The notes beneath the pieces are model-generated. The model searched no databases. It had not been told where the DNA came from and saw only the letters and a list, made by a program, of their open reading frames with translations. From the NCBI GenBank assembly GCA_002441585.1, contig DJWS01000003.1:1-28767 (forward strand): DNA of 28,767 bases, given 5' to 3'. The DNA comes from Candidatus Saccharibacteria bacterium UBA6224 (lineage in GTDB: Bacteria; Patescibacteriota; Saccharimonadia; Saccharimonadales; UBA4665). The translations under genes were made by a program, and so were the position numbers. Shown one piece after another: positions 6,491 to 13,723 of this stretch (positions are counted from its first letter, which is position 1; every line of letters starts with the position of its first letter).

Positions 6491-7444
6491 TTAAGTGTTC
6501 ATCAATCTTTGACCGTAGCCACGGATAAATTCGGCTGCGGTCATTTCTTTTTTACCGACTGGCTGGAGCCTGTCGATCCATAAAGTACCCCTGGCGGTAA
6601 TTACACCCAGGTGACCGATGTCGCTAACGATATCAAGCCCCCCGGGGGCCGCATCAGTCGTCTGGCTGGGTACGGCGTGTGACTGAGTGACGATAACCTC
6701 CAGCCCCCCAAGCGTCGTGCGAGACCTCGGCCATCCAGCATACGCCCGGATTTCACGTTCGAGCTGCTTGGCGGGCTTGGACCAGTCGATAATGCCGTCC
6801 TGCTTGGTGATTCGCGAATCATAGGTTGCGGCCTGATGATCTTGGGGTAGGGCAACAACATTATCCTCGAGAATTCCGGGCAATAGCTCATGCAGCATTG
6901 CTGCACCGATCTCAAGTAGGTCATTGGCAAGCTGCTGCTTTGTCTCGGTGCCATTTAGAGATACGATCGTCTGCGCGTAAACTGGACCGGCGTCCATTTC
7001 TTTCGCAAGGCTCATCAAACTGAGGCCAGTTTGTTGTTCGCCCGCTAATATGGCGCTTTCCAGTGGTATGGGGCCGCGATGCTTTGGTAATAATGAAGGA
7101 TGAACATTGATAATACCTGCGGGGAATATATCAATTATGGACTTAGGAACGATTTTACCGTAAGCGACCAGAACAGCGGCCTCCGGCCGAAAATCTCGCA
7201 GCTGGTTCGCAATGTCAACAGGTTTATCTGGCGACAGTAGCAGAATACCGTGTTCTTCGGCGATGTCAGCGATTTCAAGTTTCCGCACTTTGTGGTTACC
7301 ATTAACTTGTTCGTTATTTACGACTATAGCTGTGATATCGTAGTCATCCTCAATGAGTTGTCGAAGAACTAGATTGTTCGTCGTGGTGCCGGTAGCTATT
7401 CGCTCGTTACCAAAGAAGACTATTCGCTTGGACATCTTCTGCAT
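6491..7444 (-). CDS. fmt: Methionyl-tRNA formyltransferase
   Basis: 317 residues. It transfers a formyl group from 10-formyl-THF to Met-tRNAfMet, giving the initiator recognised by IF-2. The N-terminal formyltransferase domain holds the catalytic residues Asn113, His115 and Asp151 (NVHPSLLP at 113-120, SLLPKHRGPIP, EMDAGPVYAQ). They correspond to the family's N-H-D triad. The C-terminal tRNA-binding domain covers about 215-317. The ATG at 7444 is chosen because SD GAGGAG (minus strand, bases 7452-7457) lies 7 nt upstream; a second ATG at 7435 is possible. It overlaps the end of def by 38 bp, a def-fmt pair with translational coupling. The N-terminal FFGNERIATG differs from the usual FxGTPxFA, as seen in other divergent Fmt proteins. 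Confidence 0.93.
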   Translation of the reverse strand: MQKMSKRIVFFGNERIATGTTTNNLVLRQLIEDDYDITAIVVNNEQVNGNHKVRKLEIADIAEEHGILLLSPDKPVDIANQLRDFRPEAAVLVAYGKIVPKSIIDIFPAGIINVHPSLLPKHRGPIPLESAILAGEQQTGLSLMSLAKEMDAGPVYAQTIVSLNGTETKQQLANDLLEIGAAMLHELLPGILEDNVVALPQDHQAATYDSRITKQDGIIDWSKPAKQLEREIRAYAGWPRSRTTLGGLEVIVTQSHAVPSQTTDAAPGGLDIVSDIGHLGVITARGTLWIDRLQPVGKKEMTAAEFIRGYGQRLMNT

Positions 7445-7979
7445 AGTTTAGCTCCTCGAGTTTGCCGTCTTTATCTAGCCGGAAAAATGCCTCTGGTGAG
7501 TCTTTTATCCGATCGATGAATACGATACCGTTAGTGTGGTCAATTTCGTGCTGGAAAACCCGCGCCAAAAAGCCCTCGGCCGTAATGCGGAATGGCTTAC
7601 CTTTAACATCTAGGGCCTTGACGCGAACCTTTTCGTGCCTCGGTACTTTGCCGTAGATATCCTTGACACTCAGACATCCCTCAAAATCCTCAACCAGTTT
7701 GCCCTCGGATTTGGTAATCTCGGGGTTTATCAGCACGGTAAATTCGTGGTCGTTCTTGTCTTCGCAATTGTTGCGCACCACGACTATCCGGTATAGCTTA
7801 TCGACCTGGACGGCCGCCAATGCAACTCCGACTTCGTGCTCACGACTTGCTTCCCAATCCAAGGTCGCGGTCTTCATACCTTCAACGATCTGTAATATTT
7901 CATCACTGATTACGCCTACGCGTTGTGATTTTGTACGCAAGGAGGGGTGTGGCAATGTAATGATGTCATCTTTTGTCAT
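7407..7979 (-). CDS. def: Peptide deformylase
   Basis: 190 residues. It removes the N-terminal formyl group from nascent proteins using a metal (Fe or Zn). The three motifs are visible: GVALAAVQ (51-58), EGCLS (100-104, metal ligand Cys102) and QHEIDH (143-148, ligands His144 and His148, catalytic Glu145). In motif 1 the canonical second Gly (GxGLAAxQ) is Ala. The frame extends to an ATG at 8000, but that lacks an SD and lies upstream of a TATACT box (7989-7994, minus strand) located 9 nt before the ATG at 7979. The shorter start is therefore preferred, with an almost leaderless message. Its 3' end overlaps fmt; the two products act at opposite ends of the same formyl-Met cycle. Confidence 0.93.
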   Translation of the reverse strand: MTKDDIITLPHPSLRTKSQRVGVISDEILQIVEGMKTATLDWEASREHEVGVALAAVQVDKLYRIVVVRNNCEDKNDHEFTVLINPEITKSEGKLVEDFEGCLSVKDIYGKVPRHEKVRVKALDVKGKPFRITAEGFLARVFQHEIDHTNGIVFIDRIKDSPEAFFRLDKDGKLEELNYAEDVQANSLLW

Positions 7980-8019
7980 ATCTGTTACAGTATAGCCCAT
8001 TTCGTGGGAGGAGACTAGT

Positions 8020-9954
8020 TTACAACAGATTAACCGGGTCGATATCGTATGTCGTTCCGGCGTCGGGTAGGTCGGCGATTATTTGAGTCAAATATCGCCG
8101 GTTTTTGGCCTTAATAATTATCTGCCACTCGTATTTAGTGCCATGTTTTTCGTGGAAGGCCGGCGCTGGCCCATCGATATGCACAACGTTGCTATATTTA
8201 CTACGTAATATGTCCGCTAACTTCGACGAAGCTGCCTCGGCAGACCTGGAGGTGGCTCGGCGAGAGGCTATTTTCAGCAAGTAGGTGAACGGCGGGAAAC
8301 CGTACTGTTCGCGTTCCTGGAGCTCACGCCCGTAGAACGTTTGCCAGTCCTCGGACAGGGCGGACTGAATAACCGGACTGTCTGGCGCATATGTCTGAAT
8401 GATGGCGGTGGCATGGGGGGTGTGACCTCGGCCGATACGACCTAGAACCTGACGAATCAGCTGGTAGGTTCGCTCCTGAGCGGTGTAGTCTGGAATCGCC
8501 AGGCTGGTATCGGCTAAGACAATGCCAAGTGTCGTGAGTCGTGGCAAGTCCAGCCCCTTGGCTAGCAGCTGCGTGCCGACCAGTACATCGACTTCACCCG
8601 CCAATATTCTTTCGTAATGTTGCTCGAGACGTTCAGCCTTACGGTTGTCTGTATCGAAGCGACTGACGCGCGCTTCGGGAAACAGGCGACTCACCTCATC
8701 GGCTATCGCTTTGGTTCCGGCAGACTTGAAGATGATATCGGTATTACCACAAGTCGGGCAGGAGCTGCGAATTGATTCTCGATAGCCACAGGCATGACAC
8801 AGTGACTCATGAATGTCCCCGTGATATGCCAAAGGCAAATCGCATCTGGGGCACGTAGCCTGCCAGCCGCACTGACGACATAGCGTCAACCTAGCCGTGC
8901 CACGGCGATTCAGGTACAGCATGCTTTGCTCGCCCGCCTCAAGTGCTCTGCGCAAGGCTTCGATTAGCTGGTCAGATAGATAGCCAGATCGCGTGAAGGC
9001 GGAACGGTCGCGTAAATCGACGAGCACTCGATCGACAGGGGTGTGATTACCCGTGGCGATTGAGTCCAGGGTTATGATGGGTCGGTTTTTTTTAGACGCA
9101 ATGTAGTAGTCAGTGACTGCTGGCGTAGCCGATCCCAGAACCAGCTTGGCGTCGTGTAGATCGGCTAGCTTGCCAGCGACACGCGGTGCGTAATAGTAGG
9201 GCTGCTGTTCTTGTTTGTAGGCTGGCTCATGTGACTCATCAAGTACAATCAGCCCTAATTTACGAAATGGGGAGAAGAGTGCTGAACGGGGTCCAATAAC
9301 GACGACAGGCTGAACGGCATCTAGTATGGTACGCCAGGCTTCGCCGCGCTCTTTAGCGGTCATCTTGGAGTGGATAGTTATAACGTTGCCCAGATATTTG
9401 GTCAGCTCTGCAGCTAGCTGGGGAGCTAAGCTAATCTCGGGGCTCAGGATGAGTACAGATTTTCCCTGGCGCAACGATTCTTGCGCCAGAGCCGCATAGA
9501 CGCGCGTCTTGCCACTTCCGGTGCGCCCATGTAGCACATAAGTGCCGACGTTTGGCATAGCGGCTACCGCTTGTTTTTGCGCCGGAGTAAGGCCTACTTC
9601 AGGTAGGTGGCGCTTGATAGGTGTTGAGTTAGAAACTTCGGCAGAATTACTGGGTAACTGTGGCGGGAGGAACAATTGAGTCAGCGCTCCGATTGGAGCC
9701 GGGTAGTAACCTTGTAGCCAGTTAAATAGGTCCAGCGCCTCTGCGCTAAGAGGGGGGTGTTCGTAGACATAGGATATCTGCTTACAAGTAAAAGACGGTC
9801 GCTTGACTTGCCGCATAACCACTCCCGGCACCGATTGTGATTGAAGCGGTACCATAACAAGGCCACCCGGCTCAATCTTAACCTCGGAGCTATAGGTGAG
9901 CGGCGTATTCTTACGGTAGCGATTGCTCCGTACCCAAACCTCATAGAAGTACAT
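8020..9954 (-). CDS. priA: Primosomal replication-restart helicase PriA
   Basis: 644 residues, shorter than E. coli PriA (732). It is a 3'-to-5' helicase that reloads the replisome at stalled forks. The N-terminal 3'-end-binding domain (about 1-100) is divergent. Walker A is GRTGSGKT (143-150) and Walker B is LDESHE (238-243), where the family usually has DEEH. The zinc-binding insert has eight cysteines (359, 362, 368, 371, 386, 389, 399, 402) inside the helicase core. The second RecA lobe follows (VGTQLLAKGLDLPRL, RIGRG). The ATG at 9954 lies 6 nt after a TATACT box, suggesting a leaderless transcript. It is followed 40 nt later by def, so priA-def-fmt may be one transcription unit with an additional def promoter. 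Confidence 0.93.
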   Translation of the reverse strand: MYFYEVWVRSNRYRKNTPLTYSSEVKIEPGGLVMVPLQSQSVPGVVMRQVKRPSFTCKQISYVYEHPPLSAEALDLFNWLQGYYPAPIGALTQLFLPPQLPSNSAEVSNSTPIKRHLPEVGLTPAQKQAVAAMPNVGTYVLHGRTGSGKTRVYAALAQESLRQGKSVLILSPEISLAPQLAAELTKYLGNVITIHSKMTAKERGEAWRTILDAVQPVVVIGPRSALFSPFRKLGLIVLDESHEPAYKQEQQPYYYAPRVAGKLADLHDAKLVLGSATPAVTDYYIASKKNRPIITLDSIATGNHTPVDRVLVDLRDRSAFTRSGYLSDQLIEALRRALEAGEQSMLYLNRRGTARLTLCRQCGWQATCPRCDLPLAYHGDIHESLCHACGYRESIRSSCPTCGNTDIIFKSAGTKAIADEVSRLFPEARVSRFDTDNRKAERLEQHYERILAGEVDVLVGTQLLAKGLDLPRLTTLGIVLADTSLAIPDYTAQERTYQLIRQVLGRIGRGHTPHATAIIQTYAPDSPVIQSALSEDWQTFYGRELQEREQYGFPPFTYLLKIASRRATSRSAEAASSKLADILRSKYSNVVHIDGPAPAFHEKHGTKYEWQIIIKAKNRRYLTQIIADLPDAGTTYDIDPVNLL

Positions 9955-9960
9955 GTCCCT

Positions 9961-9990
9961 AGTATAACTTCTAGGCTATAAACTTGAAAA
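9961..9990 (-). promoter_or_regulatory. Promoter of priA
   Basis: Minus strand TATACT (9961-9966) with a weak TTTTCA -35 (9985-9990), 18-bp spacing. It is back to back with the winged-helix gene promoter, and the -35 regions overlap. The start codon is 6 nt away. Confidence 0.55.
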
Positions 9991-10013
9991 AGTCGCCGAT
10001 GCCTTGCTATACT
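9984..10013 (+). promoter_or_regulatory. Promoter of the winged-helix gene
   Basis: TTGAAA (9984-9989), 18 bp, TATACT (10008-10013) with a TGC extension. The predicted start is near 10020. It overlaps the priA promoter on the other strand. Confidence 0.65.
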
Positions 10014-10023
10014 GAAGTCTACG

Positions 10024-10038
10024 TTGTTGGTTCAACAA
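10024..10038. promoter_or_regulatory. Palindrome at the start site, candidate operator
   Basis: TTGTTG-GTT-CAACAA, a perfect 6+6 inverted repeat just after the predicted transcription start and before the winged-helix gene. A dimeric regulator bound here would block the promoter; autoregulation by the adjacent gene is the simplest guess. Confidence 0.5.
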
Positions 10039-10048
10039 TGAGGGACTT

Positions 10049-10339
10049 ATGTTAGATATATTCATTACATCTCGAGTGCGGCGCAAAATCATTGTGATTT
10101 ATGCCAAGTATCCTGACTTCAAGACGCACGTCCGTGGTCTGGCAAAGCTCATAAAGGAAGACGCCGGTAACATCCAGCGTGAATTGCGTCGTTTGGAAAA
10201 AGCGGGCTTCCTAATATCAGAAAAGCAGAGCAACACCAAGGTTTATTACACCAACAAGCAATTCCCAATCTTCAAGGAGTTGCAGAGCATCGTTCTAAAA
10301 TCGCAGCGCACTACCCAGAAAAAGAAAGTCTCTCAGTAA
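10049..10339 (+). CDS. Small winged-helix DNA-binding protein
   Basis: 96 residues. The sequence has the helix pattern of a winged HTH of the ArsR/MarR-like superfamily: HVRGLAKLIKEDAGNIQREL (about 27-46) as the HTH, then RRLEKAGFLISEKQSNTKVYYTN as the recognition-helix end and beta-wing. A basic tail (QRTTQKKKVSQ) follows. There are no Cys pairs for metal sensing and no ligand-binding domain. A weak SD (GAGGGA, 10040-10045) lies close to the ATG at 10049. A perfect palindrome at 10024-10038 between promoter and gene suggests negative autoregulation (inference). It is divergent from priA with overlapping promoter elements, so it could also affect priA. Targets are unknown. Confidence 0.75.
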   Translation: MLDIFITSRVRRKIIVIYAKYPDFKTHVRGLAKLIKEDAGNIQRELRRLEKAGFLISEKQSNTKVYYTNKQFPIFKELQSIVLKSQRTTQKKKVSQ

Positions 10340-10344
10340 AGCAG

Positions 10345-10373
10345 TTGCAAACATCTCTGTAATTCGCTACAAT
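10345..10373 (+). promoter_or_regulatory. Promoter of the rpsU operon
   Basis: TTGCAA (10345-10350), 17 bp, TACAAT (10368-10373). The ATG at 10382 is 8 nt after the -10, so the message is predicted to be leaderless or nearly so. There is no SD. Confidence 0.8.
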
Positions 10374-10381
10374 AATCCCCG

Positions 10382-10597
10382 ATGATTCAAGTAACACGTA
10401 AAGATTCAAAGGAATCGGCAGAGAACTTACTGCGCCGCTTTAACCGTAAAGTACAGCAGTCTGGTAACATGGCCGTTCTTAAGCAAGGTCAATTTTTCGC
10501 AAAGTCGACAAGTAAGCGTGAGCGACGCAATAAAGCAATTATTCGTCAGTCACGACGCGCTGCAAAAATTAAGCGCATCAAACTCGGTCAGCGTTAA
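10382..10597 (+). CDS. rpsU: 30S ribosomal protein S21
   Basis: 71 residues, highly basic. It has the S21 pattern with the conserved ENLLRRFNRKVQQSG segment near 13-27 and a Lys/Arg-rich C-terminal helix (KSTSKRERRNKA, RQSRRAAKIKRIK). S21 sits on the 30S platform near the anti-SD and supports base pairing with mRNA. The gene has a well-formed promoter 8 nt upstream and no SD. Its stop overlaps the next ATG (TAATG), so yeqY-type YqeY, adk and map probably follow on the same transcript. The rpsU-yqeY linkage is widespread in bacteria. Confidence 0.93.
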   Translation: MIQVTRKDSKESAENLLRRFNRKVQQSGNMAVLKQGQFFAKSTSKRERRNKAIIRQSRRAAKIKRIKLGQR

Positions 10598-11055
10598 TGG
10601 CTCTAGAATCCCAGATTTCTCAAGACCTCAAGGCAGCAATGCTAGCAGGACAGCAACAACGCGTCACGACGCTTAGGGGGCTTAAGAGTACGCTACTGTA
10701 CGAGAAGGTCGCTCGGAAGCTGCCACGCGAGCAAGAGCTGGCTGATGACGAGGTGATTTCGTTGTTAGCCCGCGAATCCAAGAAGCGCCAGGAAAGTGCC
10801 GAGTTGTATGTTCAGGGAGGCAGTCAGGAGCGAGCCGACGCGGAACTCCAGGAGAAGGCGATTATTGACGCTTATTTACCAGAGAGGATGTCGGACGACG
10901 AACTGGCCTCGGTCATTGCCGGTGTCGTAGAGGAGATGGGCGCATCATCGCCGCAGGATATGGGTAAAGTTATTGGTGCGGTTCGTCAGAAGGTCGGTGC
11001 CACCGCGGATGGCGCGTCAATCGCACGTATGGTAAAGGAGAAGCTAGCTCTGTGA
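10597..11055 (+). CDS. yqeY: YqeY/GatB-domain protein
   Basis: 152 residues, the length usual for this family. It resembles the C-terminal tRNA-binding tail domain of GatB, standing alone. Visible family features are the N-terminal helix with TLRGLKSTLLYEKV (about 24-37), the segment SLLARESKKRQESAELYVQGG (50-70), and the C-terminal MGKVIGAVRQKVGATADGASIARMVKE (121-147). Its role is unsettled; a link to tRNA or translation is proposed because of the GatB domain. It starts within the rpsU stop codon (TAATG) and its stop overlaps the adk GTG (GTGA), so all three are likely translationally coupled. Confidence 0.93.
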   Translation: MALESQISQDLKAAMLAGQQQRVTTLRGLKSTLLYEKVARKLPREQELADDEVISLLARESKKRQESAELYVQGGSQERADAELQEKAIIDAYLPERMSDDELASVIAGVVEEMGASSPQDMGKVIGAVRQKVGATADGASIARMVKEKLAL

Positions 11056-11597
11056 TTTTATTCTTTGGCCCCCCAGGATCAGGTAAGAGCGTCCAGGGAG
11101 AGCTACTAGTCAAGCGTAATGGCTGGCAGTGGCTGTCGACTGGACAGTTGTTTCGGGAGTCTTCTGATACGGAAGTGCTTGAGCGCCTGGCCACGGGCGA
11201 GCTTATCGACGACGATATGACGAACCGCGTGCTTGATGATGCCCTCCGTAAGGCTAGCGATAAGAGCCGCGTAGTACTAGATGGCTATCCACGCAACCTA
11301 GATCAGGCTAAGTGGCTTGATGAGCACTTGCCGTCACATGGGCGGGAAATACTAGTGGTTATCGTGTTCGACGTGCCCAAAGAAGAGTTAATCCGTCGTT
11401 TATCAGGTCGAGGCCGTGTCGAAGATTCACCCCAGGTCATCGAGCACCGTCTCGATATCTACTTCCGCAGTACCAAACCGGTGATTGATTACTACCAGGA
11501 CCGTGGGGTTGCCGTGCGTATGGTAAATGGACATGATGATGTGAATGAAGTTCACGAACGGATTCAAAAGGTGATAGAGGAATGCTCACTCGCGTAA
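11052..11597 (+). CDS. adk: Adenylate kinase (short form)
   Basis: 181 residues, beginning at a GTG that overlaps the yqeY stop by four bases. It catalyses ATP + AMP = 2 ADP. The P-loop GPPGSGKS is at 6-13, an NMP-binding region with STGQLFRES near 29-37, and DGYPRNLDQAKW near 76-87, the family's DGFPR motif with Phe replaced by Tyr. The LID segment (about 118-145, RLSGRGRVEDSPQVIEHRL) is very short and without cysteines, giving a variant smaller than the usual 210-220 residue bacterial enzyme. Overlap with map is 16 bp. A related NMP kinase of this fold cannot be fully excluded. Confidence 0.85.
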   Translation: MILFFGPPGSGKSVQGELLVKRNGWQWLSTGQLFRESSDTEVLERLATGELIDDDMTNRVLDDALRKASDKSRVVLDGYPRNLDQAKWLDEHLPSHGREILVVIVFDVPKEELIRRLSGRGRVEDSPQVIEHRLDIYFRSTKPVIDYYQDRGVAVRMVNGHDDVNEVHERIQKVIEECSLA

Positions 11598-12337
11598 AAA
11601 CACCCGCTGAAATAAGGGCAATGCGTGAAAGTGGCGCTATGCTTGCCACGGTGCTCGCAGCACTCAAGCCCAAAGTCGTGCCGGGCGTATCGACGGAGGA
11701 ACTTGCCGATTATGCCCGCAGTGAGCTGAAAGCGCTTGGCGGCCAACCGACTTTCTTGGGGTATCAGGGTTTTCCCGATGTTATTTGCATATCCGTTAAC
11801 GACGAAGTCGTTCATGGTATTCCTAAGAGTGGCAAGATTCTTTCGGAAGGCGACATTGTCGGACTAGATTTTGGCGTGACATACAGGGGTATGACAACAG
11901 ACTCAGCAGTTAGCGAAATAGTCGGAAAACCTCGCAACACCCGAGAGCAAGAACTGGTCGAGAGCACCAGGCAGGCAATGATGGCCGGCATAGGTGTAGT
12001 TCATGGATCGGTTAGGACGGGTGACATCGGTGCAACTATCGAAGGTGTCCTAGCGCACCACAAATTTGGTATTGTGCGTGATTTGGTCGGACATGGGGTA
12101 GGGCATGAGCTTCACGAAGACCCGAACATACCCAACTACGGCAAACCGGACACCGGACCATGGCTCCAAACCGGAATGACGATTGCCATTGAACCTATGG
12201 CGACACTCGGAACGCACAGTGTATACCTAGAAAATGATGGTTGGACCATTCGAACTCGCGATGGGTCCAGATCAGCACATTTTGAGCATACAGTATTGAT
12301 TACGGACACAGGTTACGAAATACTAACAGTGGTGTAG
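11582..12337 (+). CDS. map: Methionine aminopeptidase, type I
   Basis: 251 residues. It removes the initiator Met after deformylation. All five metal ligands and the catalytic His are present at almost the same numbers as E. coli Map: His78, Asp96, Asp107, His171, Glu204 and Glu235. There is no N-terminal extension or zinc finger. It begins within the end of adk (16-bp overlap). An AGAGGA sits directly before the ATG, too close to be an ideal SD, so coupling to adk is likely. It ends in two tandem TAG codons (12335-12340). The adk-map pair is a classic arrangement, normally in ribosomal protein operons with secY; here it is attached to rpsU-yqeY. Confidence 0.95.
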   Translation: MLTRVKTPAEIRAMRESGAMLATVLAALKPKVVPGVSTEELADYARSELKALGGQPTFLGYQGFPDVICISVNDEVVHGIPKSGKILSEGDIVGLDFGVTYRGMTTDSAVSEIVGKPRNTREQELVESTRQAMMAGIGVVHGSVRTGDIGATIEGVLAHHKFGIVRDLVGHGVGHELHEDPNIPNYGKPDTGPWLQTGMTIAIEPMATLGTHSVYLENDGWTIRTRDGSRSAHFEHTVLITDTGYEILTVV

Positions 12338-12350
12338 TAGGTTTCTAATC

Positions 12351-12379
12351 TTGCCGAACACAAGGGTAAGCGGTATACT
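12351..12379 (+). promoter_or_regulatory. Promoter of ftsA
   Basis: TTGCCG (12351-12356), 17 bp, TATACT (12374-12379). Both boxes and the spacing match the ftsZ promoter (13662-13690). The ftsA ATG is 9 nt downstream, with no SD. Confidence 0.85.
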
Positions 12380-12388
12380 ACGCCCAAC

Positions 12389-13609
12389 ATGCGCGATGCA
12401 GCAACAAATCATTTTGTCGGTCTAGATATAGGAACAACGTCAGTGCGTTGCGTGGTTGGTATGCTTGATATCAACAGCGGTAAGCTATCGGTTATCGGCC
12501 ACGGTTCGGCTCAGAACTTAGGTGTTCGTCGTGGTAGTGTGGTTCACGTCGACGAAGTCGCCTCAGCCATAACACAGGCTGTATCGGAAGCCGAACGTAT
12601 AGCCGGAGTGCAAATTACCCAGGCAACAGTGAACGTCAATGGTACGCATGTCAGCGGAGTCGACTCTAAGGGTGTCATCGCCATCAGCGCGGGCGATCGC
12701 GAAATATCAGCCGCTGATAGGCAGCGCGTGGACGAGGCGGCAACAGCCGTAAAATTTCCTCCCAATCGCGAAATAGTTCAGTTCTTTGCCAAAGGTTATA
12801 GCCTGGATGGGCAGCGAAACATCAAGGAGCCTGTCGGCATGCAAGGCGTTCGACTGGAAGTCGAGGCCCATATCATAACCGCAGCCTCACCCAATCTGCG
12901 AAATCTCGATGCTGCACTCGAACGAGCAAATATCGTTGCACGGCATCACACTGTCTCAAGCCTGGCTTCGGCTGAGGCAACACTGACACGAGAACAAAAG
13001 GAAGCCGGGACCGTAGTACTCGATATTGGAGCCAGCACGACCAACCTCATAGTGATTGAAGACGGTGAAGTGCAGCATGTCGCTGTCATACCGATAGGCG
13101 GAATACATATCACCAACGACCTAGCGATTGGCCTGAAGACCGATCTCGACGTGGCCGAGCAGGTCAAGTTACAACACGCTAGTTTGCTCGAACAACGTAA
13201 AGTGACAGCTAATATTTCGTTGCATAATAAACAACATAGCTTCGCCATGGAAGAAGTTCATATGATTTGCGAGGCGAGAGTAGAAGAGTTATTTGAATTC
13301 GTCGACAAAGAACTTCAACGCATTCGCCGCTCCAGAAAACTGCCCGGGGGTGTTGTAATTAATGGTGGAACAGCGAAGCTTCCGGGCATCGCTGAGTTCG
13401 CTAGGGAAAGTTTACAGCTGGCTGCCCGTGTCGGACATATTCATAACGTGTCCGGACTAGTCGACACGGTAGACGATGAGATTTTCACGACAGCGGTTGG
13501 ATTGATGATGCTCGACATGCTCCTGCCGGCCGATGATATAGAAACCATGCCGGCTGAGTACAATGCTGTAGCCAGCATTCGATCGTTGATCAAAAAAATT
13601 GGCTTCTAG
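12389..13609 (+). CDS. ftsA: Cell division protein FtsA
   Basis: 406 residues. This actin-fold ATPase tethers FtsZ filaments to the membrane. The ATP-binding pattern is clear: VGLDIGTTSVRCVVG (10-24) as phosphate 1 and VVLDIGASTTNLIVI (near 208-222) as phosphate 2. GGVVINGGTAKLPGI (near 322-336) is the adenosine motif. The FtsA-specific 1C subdomain lies in between, at about 85-165. The last residues, SIRSLIKKIGF, form the amphipathic membrane-targeting helix expected for FtsA. The ATG at 12389 is 9 nt after the -10 box and has no SD, so the mRNA is probably leaderless. It lies upstream of ftsZ but each has its own promoter. Confidence 0.95.
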   Translation: MRDAATNHFVGLDIGTTSVRCVVGMLDINSGKLSVIGHGSAQNLGVRRGSVVHVDEVASAITQAVSEAERIAGVQITQATVNVNGTHVSGVDSKGVIAISAGDREISAADRQRVDEAATAVKFPPNREIVQFFAKGYSLDGQRNIKEPVGMQGVRLEVEAHIITAASPNLRNLDAALERANIVARHHTVSSLASAEATLTREQKEAGTVVLDIGASTTNLIVIEDGEVQHVAVIPIGGIHITNDLAIGLKTDLDVAEQVKLQHASLLEQRKVTANISLHNKQHSFAMEEVHMICEARVEELFEFVDKELQRIRRSRKLPGGVVINGGTAKLPGIAEFARESLQLAARVGHIHNVSGLVDTVDDEIFTTAVGLMMLDMLLPADDIETMPAEYNAVASIRSLIKKIGF

Positions 13610-13661
13610 AATTTGGCCTGAACAATCGAACGTGTGTGTAAAATTCGGCTGTACAAATTTG

Positions 13662-13690
13662 TTGCCGACAGTCGGTAGCTAGCGTATACT
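13662..13690 (+). promoter_or_regulatory. Promoter of ftsZ
   Basis: TTGCCG (13662-13667), 17 bp, TATACT (13685-13690). The same hexamers and spacing as the ftsA promoter. A further TATAAA (13697-13702) downstream could be a second -10. Unlike ftsA, there is a leader with an SD. Confidence 0.85.
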
Positions 13691-13723
13691 TGTGAGTATA
13701 AATTTTGGAATTACGAGGGGATT

